Positions 57,368-64,000 of a stretch of DNA of 64,000 nucleotides are shown in pieces. The stretch is taken from the NCBI RefSeq assembly GCF_000757885.1, contig NZ_JQCR01000002.1, positions 248,001 to 312,000 of the forward strand, read 5' to 3'. This DNA comes from Paenibacillus wynnii (lineage in GTDB: Bacteria > Bacillota > Bacilli > Paenibacillales > Paenibacillaceae). Within the stretch, counting starts at the first letter, position 1, and every line of letters begins with the position of its first letter. The position numbers were made by a program, and so were the translations under genes. Under the pieces are notes generated by a model, which was not told where the DNA came from, did not search any database, and saw only the letters and a list, made by a program, of their open reading frames with translations.

Positions 57368-59869
57368 TTAGCCGTTATTCATTATCGATGTTCTGTAAAA
57401 TTCATTAAAATCCTCAGCATTCAAGGGGTGAGAGAAGAAAAAACCCTGACCTTCCGTGCAGCCTAACTGGATCAGAGCCGTCTCTTGCTGTTCAGACTCT
57501 ATTCCTTCCGCGATAATATTCATTTCCATGCTTTGGGCGAGGTGAATAATAGTAGATAATATTTTATAATCCTTGTGATTCTCATCGGTTTCACTGATAA
57601 AGGAACGGTCAATCTTCATCGTATCAATAGGAAGCTTCTTAAGATAGCTTAAGGAGGAGTACCCTGTTCCAAAATCATCTATGGAGATAATGAAACCTAA
57701 TTCTTTGAGCTGGAATAAAATCAATAGGCTTTCATCCGCCCTCTCCATGATGCTCTCCGTGATCTCCAGTTCCAAATAATGAGGCTTAACACCTGTCTCC
57801 TCTAAAATCCGCATGATCGTTAAGATTAAGTTCTTATCATAGAACTGCCTGATGGATAGATTAATGGATAGCGGCAGCAGGAAGTGAAATTGAGATTCCC
57901 ATTTCTTCAATTGCTTGCAGGCTTCACGAATGACCCATTCTCCGATGGAGACGATAAGGCCTGTCTCTTCGGCAATAGGTATAAATTCCGCCGGGGGGAT
58001 CGTCCCTCTTTCCGGGTGGTTCCAGCGGCTTAAAGCTTCTACTCCTGTTATTTTACTAGTATTTAAGTCATATTTAGGTTGATAATAGAGCTCCAACTCA
58101 TTCCGTTCGATGGCATGGCGCAAGGCGTTTTCGATGATTCGTTTATGGTTAAGGATTTCGTTCATATCCGGTGTAAAGAATTGAAAGGTATTTAACCTTT
58201 TTTCCTTGGCGAAATACATGGCCGTGTCTGCATTCTTAATTAACGTTTCCAAATCCGCACCGTCAGATGGATATATACTGATGCCGATACTCAGAGTGAT
58301 TATGACTTCATACGCATTATTCAGCAGTGAATATGAGAATACATCCACAATTTTCTGCGCATTGACTGCAACCTCATCCTTCGTTACTTTCTCAAGTATA
58401 ATTGTGAATTCATCGCCGCCAATTCGTGAGACCGTTCCAGATGACCCTACAATACTGGAGAGAAGATCGGCTGTATTCTTGAGCAGTAAATCTCCGACAT
58501 CATGCCCCAAAGTGTCATTCACAAACTTAAACCGATCCAAATCTAGAAACATAACGGCCAGGTTCTCATGGTTGCGGTTTGCATTAATCAGGGCTTTGGT
58601 AAGGCGATCTCTGAAAAGTCTACGGTTCGGCAGCCCTGTCAGCATGTCATGCAAGGCATTATATTTCAGTTTTTCTTCATACCGCTTACGCTCGATCATA
58701 TCCCGGAATACCAGCACGACACCGATAACTTGTCCATTCTGATCAATAATAGGCGCAGCACTATCATCAATGGGTATCTCTATGCCTTTTTTATTAATTA
58801 GAAGGGTATTCATATCTATTCCAACAATTTTCCCTTGTCGAAGGGCATTGTACACCGGGTTTTCGATTTCGACTCCAGTATCTTCATTAATTAATACGAA
58901 CAACTCAGAAATGTCTAGACCTTCAGCATCCTCGAATGTCCAACCCGTAATAGATTCAGCAATAGGATTCAGGAAGGTTACTTTACCATATTGATCCGTT
59001 GTGATAATTCCATCACCGATACTATTTAAGGTAGTTGACAGTAACTGCTCCCGATCCCGATATAATTCTTCTTTATGTTTTTGATCGGTAATATCTGTTC
59101 GTATAGCAATATATTGAATGGGAACTCCATCTTTCACAAAGGGAACAATAGTCGTAGTTACCCAGTAGTAATGACCATCCTTCGTTTTATTCTTAACGTC
59201 TCCCCGCCAAATATTCCCCGAGGTAATCGTCTGCCACATCTCATGGAAAAATGGCTTCGGGTGATGCCCGGAGTTAATAACTCGATGGGTTTTCCCAATT
59301 AATTCTTCTCTGGAATATTTAGAAATCTCACAGAATCGATCATTCACATAAGTGATGACTCCCCGTGCATCTGTTTTAGCTACAATGGTAGACTCATCCA
59401 AGGCATATTGAACATCTGAGAGCTCTTTTAAGGTATGTTTTAATTCTTCCTCCACTAGCTTTCGTTCTGTAATATCCGAGCGTATAGCGATATATTGAAA
59501 GGGCTGTCCATTTCTCAGTGAGGGCACAATTGTAGTTTCTACCCAGTAATATTGACCGTCTTTAGTCTTATTCTTCACTTCTCCACGCCATATACGTCCT
59601 TGAGTAAGGGTGCTCCACATATCGCGGAAAAATTCCTTGGGATGATAACCGGAGTTGATAATTCGATGGGTTTTACCTATCAATTCTTCTTTGGAGTATT
59701 TCGAAATCGCACAAAATTTGTCGTTCACATAGGTAATTACACCTTTAGCGTCCGTCTTAGCAACAATCGAGGATTCGTCTAAGGCATACATAATATCATC
59801 TAATTCAAAAAGAGAGCGTTCCAACTCACCTGCTAGATTCTGATTGTCTTGATCAGAAAACATGTTCAT
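57368..59869 (-). CDS. PAS-PAS-PAS-GGDEF-EAL cyclic-di-GMP turnover protein
   Basis: 833 residues, no membrane segment. Two nearly identical PAS-PAC units (about 22-136 and 152-264) arose by duplication; a third PAS follows (about 275-395). GGDEF is intact at 484-488, with no RxxD inhibitory site before it. EAL is intact (Glu 611 in GVEALSRW, plus LEITES and DDFGTGYSSL). It could make and break c-di-GMP in response to a cofactor or redox signal on the PAS domains; the net activity cannot be told. Single-gene unit with its own terminator. Confidence 0.94.
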   Translation of the reverse strand: MNMFSDQDNQNLAGELERSLFELDDIMYALDESSIVAKTDAKGVITYVNDKFCAISKYSKEELIGKTHRIINSGYHPKEFFRDMWSTLTQGRIWRGEVKNKTKDGQYYWVETTIVPSLRNGQPFQYIAIRSDITERKLVEEELKHTLKELSDVQYALDESTIVAKTDARGVITYVNDRFCEISKYSREELIGKTHRVINSGHHPKPFFHEMWQTITSGNIWRGDVKNKTKDGHYYWVTTTIVPFVKDGVPIQYIAIRTDITDQKHKEELYRDREQLLSTTLNSIGDGIITTDQYGKVTFLNPIAESITGWTFEDAEGLDISELFVLINEDTGVEIENPVYNALRQGKIVGIDMNTLLINKKGIEIPIDDSAAPIIDQNGQVIGVVLVFRDMIERKRYEEKLKYNALHDMLTGLPNRRLFRDRLTKALINANRNHENLAVMFLDLDRFKFVNDTLGHDVGDLLLKNTADLLSSIVGSSGTVSRIGGDEFTIILEKVTKDEVAVNAQKIVDVFSYSLLNNAYEVIITLSIGISIYPSDGADLETLIKNADTAMYFAKEKRLNTFQFFTPDMNEILNHKRIIENALRHAIERNELELYYQPKYDLNTSKITGVEALSRWNHPERGTIPPAEFIPIAEETGLIVSIGEWVIREACKQLKKWESQFHFLLPLSINLSIRQFYDKNLILTIMRILEETGVKPHYLELEITESIMERADESLLILFQLKELGFIISIDDFGTGYSSLSYLKKLPIDTMKIDRSFISETDENHKDYKILSTIIHLAQSMEMNIIAEGIESEQQETALIQLGCTEGQGFFFSHPLNAEDFNEFYRTSIMNNG

Positions 59870-60375
59870 ATCATTAGCTCCTCTTATGATTACATGGTTT
59901 CTAAATGGACTTTGGGTTTGGACCGTAACTGCGGTGAATGTTGGACTTCCAGCCGCTGTTGTCGTAAGACTTTCTTGATTTGTATCGCTGTTCGCGGAGG
60001 AAATCAGGAGACAGCTTATGCTTTCGAAGCGAGCTTTCCTACGGAAAGCTTTCGGGCGGACGCTACCGCTCTTCCAGTTCCAAAATTCCCCTCCTTTACT
60101 TTTACCCTTTTATAGTTAAAATTTTAACATATTCAATAGGTATAAAACAGTAATATGCTTCCTTAATAAACAGAAGGCTTGCATCTGAAACTCTGAAACT
60201 TAAACTCTAACCTTCAAACACTCAAACACTCAAACACTCAAACACTCCAGTATAGTCTCACTAGGCAGTTTGAATCACCAGAAACTTTGAGCCTATTTTC
60301 ACTTGATGATTTATTTCCTGTAATTTACAATATTATAGTGTTTCCTAAACAAAAATATAGAAAGTTGGGGTATGA
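59870..60375. other. Intergenic region with degenerate repeat sequences
   Basis: No gene seen in these 506 bp. Around 59960-60110 is a structured stretch with the hairpin AGCTTTCC-TAC-GGAAAGCT (60032-60050) and GGGCGGACGCTACCGCTC, which looks like a dispersed extragenic repeat. An eight-base microsatellite (CAAACACT, about four copies) lies at 60214-60246. Confidence 0.45.
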
Positions 60376-61200
60376 GTGAGCATTACCAAGGGATTAACTC
60401 GAGTACTGTTCCCAATCATGATTTTGTCCATGGTGGCGGGATGCGGAAGTGAAAAAGCGGTAGACAAGGCCGTTGAGAAACAAGAAACCTCGCCGGCAAA
60501 AAGCGTTCATAAAGCGCACTGGTCCTACGAAGGGGATACATCACCCGAACACTGGGCTGAACTGGATCAACTGTTTACAACCTGCAAAGTCGGTAAGGCA
60601 CAGTCACCAATTAACATTCTCGAAGATAAGGTAAAGGATGTTGAGAGCCTATCCCCCATCAAGGTGGAGTACTCCCCGTCTAAGGTATCTATTGTCAATA
60701 ACGGCCACACGATCCAGGCTAACCTTAACAATTCGAACAATAAGATCACCCTCGAAGGAAAGACGTATACGCTGCAGCAGTTCCATTTTCACCTCCCCAG
60801 TGAGCATGAAGTGAACGGTAGTCATGCGGATATGGAGCTTCACTTTGTACATAAAGATGAAGAAGGCAAGCTTGCCGTTCTTAGTGTATTAATCACTAAA
60901 GGCGCCGAAAATGCCGAGTTGAATAAAATTTGGTCGATGATCCCGGCTGAGGAGAACGAAGAAGGAGTTGAGATCGAAGGTGACTTCGACATGAACAAAC
61001 TGCTTCCGGCAGACCTTCATTCCTTCCGCTACCAAGGCTCGCTAACCACGCCTCCATGTACCGAAGGCGTCCAATGGATCGTCCTGGAAAGCCCTGTTCC
61101 ATGGTCCGCGGAGCAAATCAACAAGTTTAAAGCCATTTTCCCTCATGATAATCGTCCCGTTCAACCGCTTGGTGCGCGGGAAGTGGATACTGATAATTAA
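60376..61200 (+). CDS. Alpha-type carbonic anhydrase, lipoprotein
   Basis: 274 residues from GTG 60376 (an ATG four bases earlier is in another frame). Lipobox VAGC at about residue 23 anchors it to the outer membrane face. Zinc ligands are visible: two His in QFHFHLPSEHE and one in ELHFVHK; the family segment QSPINI and the late SLTTPPCTEGV are intact. It interconverts CO2 and bicarbonate outside the cell. Alpha-type enzymes are less usual in Firmicutes than beta or gamma types. Confidence 0.93.
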   Translation: MSITKGLTRVLFPIMILSMVAGCGSEKAVDKAVEKQETSPAKSVHKAHWSYEGDTSPEHWAELDQLFTTCKVGKAQSPINILEDKVKDVESLSPIKVEYSPSKVSIVNNGHTIQANLNNSNNKITLEGKTYTLQQFHFHLPSEHEVNGSHADMELHFVHKDEEGKLAVLSVLITKGAENAELNKIWSMIPAEENEEGVEIEGDFDMNKLLPADLHSFRYQGSLTTPPCTEGVQWIVLESPVPWSAEQINKFKAIFPHDNRPVQPLGAREVDTDN

Positions 61201-61206
61201 AATAAC

Positions 61207-61239
61207 AAAAAGCCTAGCAGACCATTTGCGAGGCTTTTT
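61207..61239 (+). terminator. Rho-independent terminator of the carbonic anhydrase gene
   Basis: AAAAAGCCT and AGGCTTTTT form the stem, with further T-rich sequence just after. Confidence 0.8.
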
Positions 61240-61366
61240 GTCTTTTTTCTCTTTGTCCCGAAAGCTTGTAAATTAAAACGCAATTTCACTAAGATCTGAA
61301 CATTCGGCTGCAATATAATTCGTGATACTTTGAGTCTCATTGAAGGCTTCAAGAGAGAACGAGCAT

Positions 61367-61989
61367 TCATTTACCTGATTCCGGCGTAAGGGAGTACTCC
61401 TTAGTTTGTCGTTTTTCCTTATGTATTTTTTCCTCATTCTCTGAATTCGGCTTATTCTCCACCTTCCACTGGGTAAACAGATTGATTTGAAGGGGCTCAC
61501 TTCGGTAATCCGGCAAATGTTCCTGCCAATCGGATTTCTTCACATAAGGAATTTTATATACTACTGAGGAGAAATCTGCGTCTTCGTAGTCAACGTCGTA
61601 GTCAAAAGGGCTCGTTGTTAAAACAGAATTCAGAAGGGGCCAAAGGATCGGTTAAGCACATAGTTGTCATGGTAAATCCGTACCTTCTCATGGTAGACAT
61701 CAATGTTGAATACAGTGTCGGGACTATCATTCGGGTAGGCTTTCATAGTGGAAACTCCAAACGTCTGCTTGAATAAAACCGTATTAGTTTTAACCGTAAA
61801 TGATTTCCCGTACTTTTTCGTTAAATATTCTTCTGCCAACCGGCTTTCTTTTTGTTCACTGTAGAACAGATTTTCGAACATCTGACTCCCCCCAAGCAAC
61901 AATAAGGGCAGTACGAATATCAGCACGATCACGATGCATGCTACAGCAATCACAACGGATAAGGATCTCACTTTCAAATCAATGCCCAC
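61367..61989 (-). pseudogene. Frameshifted gene for a small membrane-anchored protein
   Basis: The 5' part (61630-61989) codes 119 residues: an N-terminal membrane helix (about 10-32) and a soluble part with AEEYLTKKYGKSFTV, ending at NRSFGPF and a stop. Immediately after, in another frame, about 90 codons remain open down to a TGA at 61367 (for example SDWQEHLPDYRSEPLQINLF, then KEYSLTPESGK). This second part is clearly protein-like but has no usable start codon at its beginning. The simplest reading is one gene of about 210 residues broken near 61635. Sequencing error is an alternative. The family is not recognised with certainty. Confidence 0.5.
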
Positions 61990-62065
61990 AAATTAAAAAC
62001 TCACATTAAACTTAGCAGAAAGGTCATACAATGTCGCTATACCAATGAATCACAAATAAAATAGT

Positions 62066-62246
62066 TGCACTCTCTACACCTATTTCCGATGAATTCCTCA
62101 ACAGATTCCCTTTAGTTGTATTTTCTGCAACTATATTTCGAAAGAACACAGCTATTCACCTTTTTCACAGAATATAGTTGCAGAAAATACACTTAAAGCG
62201 GCGGTAACATCGAAAACAGTGTTTTTAGATGTAGAAACTACAACTA
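62066..62246. repeat. Cluster of four TGYAY-N4-TRCAACTA palindromes
   Basis: Copies at 62066-62082, 62117-62133, 62175-62191 (inverted) and 62230-62246. The first two are exactly 51 bp apart. Two of them are good palindromes (TAGTTGTATTTTCTGCAACTA). They lie in the 555-bp gene-free space 61990-62544; the part 62300-62490 holds only short broken frames. Confidence 0.6.
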
Positions 62247-62499
62247 TTCCGAACGTTCAACCCAAAAAAGAACCCTAAGAAGGATGTAGCCCCATAATTC
62301 CGAACTACGTTAGCTGAAGGATTTATTATACTACTTATGATCGTTATCCAGAATGCGCTGGACCCTATAGGAGATCATTAAATGCAGTGTGTGTTCCTGG
62401 AGCGGAAAGTGAGCGGATATGAAAGTACGTAAGGGTCTTGCCCGCATTGTGGTGGAGAGAATCCTCTATGCTGGTGCCAAACCTTCTAAAGTACTCATA

Positions 62500-62535
62500 T
62501 AAAAAGCGCGCAACAGGTTAGCCTGCGCACGCTTT
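62500..62535 (-). terminator. Rho-independent terminator of the 61-residue gene
   Basis: AAAGCGTGCGCA pairs imperfectly with TGCGCGCTTT, then T on the minus strand. Confidence 0.75.
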
Positions 62536-62544
62536 ACACTTTCA

Positions 62545-62730
62545 CTATTTTTCCTCTAACTCATCCGGTACATCGTATTTATTGATATGTGAGGTTAAAG
62601 CTTCCATTGCTTCATCAACATTCGTCGTTGCAGGCACATCTCCGATGGCGTCATCTGTAACGTCGTGAAAATTTAAAATGTCCGCCTCAATGGCTTTCTG
62701 TTTATTTACTTTCATTTTCATATCTTTCAT
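62545..62730 (-). CDS. Small acidic protein of unknown function
   Basis: 61 residues from ATG 62730 (GGAAGG nine bases upstream; the frame opens 11 codons earlier without a site). A basic Met/Lys-rich start is followed by an acidic, soluble body (for example FHDVTDDAIGDVPATTNVDE). No membrane helix and no cysteine. It has its own terminator. I do not recognise it. Confidence 0.6.
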   Translation of the reverse strand: MKDMKMKVNKQKAIEADILNFHDVTDDAIGDVPATTNVDEAMEALTSHINKYDVPDELEEK

Positions 62731-62829
62731 GTTCAACATCCTTCCCTTCTTATTCCATTTCATGATCAGAGTTCGTCTTTACTATGCACGAGGGAAATCA
62801 CTGTTATTCATAGTCCACGCTATAAGTTC

Positions 62830-63945
62830 TTAATATACCGATCCATCCCATCGGTACCGCTTCAGAATCTCCTCATCCAATTCCATGCCGATTCCCACAC
62901 CAATAGGGAGCTTCACCTTTCCACCTACTGCTTCAATAGGGGTAATGGAAGTCAACGGGTTATCCATCACGTCCCATTCAACAGGTTCGATTTCTTTGTT
63001 CTCCATTTTGCTCCAGGGAGGCAGGCAAGCTTGTGCAAATAAAGCATATAGTCGAGATAATCCGCCATCAAAGGTATGCGGTGATGTCCGAAGACCGAAC
63101 AAGCGGGAAATGAACAGCGTATGTCTGTAATCGTCAATGCCGGCTTCATGAGCCGGGTCCGGTTGAGTAATATCAATGGCTCCTTCTCGCAAAAGGGGGA
63201 GGAATTCTTCAGAGTTTCTTAAGTTTTCTCCCCCGGCGATAGGGACAGAAAGGATTGTCCGCAGCATTTTATAATCTCCTACCCGGTTCATGGGTAGCGG
63301 CTCTTCGAACCAAAGAATGTTATCCCATTTCGAAAAGTCCTTTTCCCACTCGCGGGCCGATGAGAAATCGTAGCTTTGGTTCGCATCCAAAATCATTTCG
63401 CATGAACCGGATAATAGTCCTTGGAGTTTCTGAATATGGGACTGATCTTCCTTGAAGGGTTTGCCGCCTACTTTAACTTTGATTTGAGTGAAACCGGAAA
63501 TCACTGATTTCTTCACGAGATCCAGAGAATGCTTCACCCAATCGGTCTGATAAGAGTAGGACTGAAACGAAGCATATACAGGTACCGAATCCCTCCAGCT
63601 TCCTCCCCATAACTCACAGACAGAAAGCCCAGAATATTTCGCTGCAATTTCTGTTAGTGCCATACTCACTCCGGAGGCCGCACGCTGATGCCACTGCTTA
63701 ATATGGTTCACCAATTGAACTCGGTTCAAAGCCTGTTTGCCTATCAGATAAGGGATAATCTTGCCTTCAAACCCGGCCTTTAGAGCGGGAAGCCAATCTA
63801 CACACTCCCCCCAGCCTATAATTCCCGATTGGGTTGTGATGCGAAATAAGAAGTTGCTTCGGTAGTTCTTGTAGCCGTTAGCATCGCCATAAGGCTGCTT
63901 GAGGGGATAATATAAAGGGAAAGTATCGACTCTTGCAATATTCAA
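62830..63945 (-). CDS. Enolase-superfamily enzyme (mandelate racemase / muconate lactonizing type)
   Basis: 371 residues from TTG 63945 (AAGGAG seven bases upstream). Metal ligands Asp 187 (ILDANQSY), Glu 214 or 215 (WFEEPLP) and Glu 240 (AGGEN) are in place; the KxK base pair is Lys 156 and 158. The superfamily abstracts a proton next to a carboxylate; members include dipeptide epimerases, sugar-acid dehydratases and racemases, so the exact reaction is open. It has no neighbour in the window that fixes its pathway. Confidence 0.88.
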   Translation of the reverse strand: MNIARVDTFPLYYPLKQPYGDANGYKNYRSNFLFRITTQSGIIGWGECVDWLPALKAGFEGKIIPYLIGKQALNRVQLVNHIKQWHQRAASGVSMALTEIAAKYSGLSVCELWGGSWRDSVPVYASFQSYSYQTDWVKHSLDLVKKSVISGFTQIKVKVGGKPFKEDQSHIQKLQGLLSGSCEMILDANQSYDFSSAREWEKDFSKWDNILWFEEPLPMNRVGDYKMLRTILSVPIAGGENLRNSEEFLPLLREGAIDITQPDPAHEAGIDDYRHTLFISRLFGLRTSPHTFDGGLSRLYALFAQACLPPWSKMENKEIEPVEWDVMDNPLTSITPIEAVGGKVKLPIGVGIGMELDEEILKRYRWDGSVY

Positions 63946-64000
63946 TAGATCACTCCTTAGTACATGCAGCAGGTAGGTTGACCATAGTATGGCAAATGAG

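Noticed and set aside
61273..61500. 75-codon minus-strand frame
   Set aside because: It overlaps, in another frame, the better supported 3' part of the broken gene at 61367-61989.
62300..62490. Possible zinc-ribbon fragment (CPHCGGENPLC)
   Set aside because: Interrupted by a stop codon and too short to support a gene or a clear pseudogene call.
62418..62501. 27-codon frame starting MKVRKGLARIVV, considered as a cyclic autoinducer peptide
   Set aside because: It has no Cys or Ser ring region and no acidic PxEL-type tail, and no AgrB gene is near.

Overview
The window reads as chromosome of a spore-forming, carbohydrate-degrading Firmicute of the Paenibacillus type. The signs are spoVA and ger sporulation/germination genes, the yqeG-yqeM housekeeping operon in its Bacillales order, YesM/YesN-type two-component systems beside ABC sugar importers, and many glycoside hydrolases. 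The genus is an inference from gene content and style; no rRNA or tRNA is present to confirm it.

Layout. 1-4.7 kb: a YesN/YesM two-component pair (regulator cut by the window edge) and an orphan GAF hybrid kinase. 4.9-9.7 kb: a small secreted protein with an ECF-like promoter, then a gerA-gerC-gerB germinant-receptor operon. 9.7-15.2 kb: a GH43 arabinosidase-like enzyme with its ABC importer and a divergent ArsR-like regulator. 15.3-21.8 kb: the yqe operon (yqeG-yqeH-aroE-yhbY-nadD-yqeK-rsfS-cvfB-yqeM). 21.8-26.3 kb: a MoxR / DUF58 / transglutaminase operon. 26.4-28.4 kb: spoVAC-spoVAD-spoVAE. 28.8 kb: an M42 peptidase. 30-35.5 kb: the mannitol operon mtlA-mtlR-mtlF-mtlD. 35.7 kb: a GH1 remnant, then an aldo/keto reductase. 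37-38.3 kb: a guanidine-I riboswitch controlling ykkC and ykkD. 38.4-55.7 kb: a polysaccharide-utilisation block (GH42, ABC importer, two-component system, GH30, two GH3 enzymes, AraC regulator). 56.5-64 kb: a nuclease-fold protein, a PAS-GGDEF-EAL protein, a lipoprotein alpha-carbonic anhydrase, small unknowns and an enolase-superfamily enzyme.

The most unusual signal is a family of intergenic repeats. Two tandem arrays, both with a 51-bp period, lie at 37.33-37.79 kb (inside the ykkC-ykkD operon) and 55.83-56.48 kb (next to the nuclease-fold gene). Three looser clusters, at 29.9, 48.3 and 62.1 kb, carry an imperfect palindrome TGYAY-N4-TRCAACTA. The same core is recognisable in both arrays, and neighbouring cores in the loose clusters are often exactly 51 bp apart. 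This looks like one element family with near-helical spacing rather than unrelated satellites.

A second regulatory signal links the GH42/ABC operon and the GH30 gene. Both promoters carry a GTCCAA-type direct repeat spaced 23 bp, abutting the -35 box, a 16-bp spacer and a cre site overlapping the start region. The YesN-type regulator encoded between them is the likely activator.
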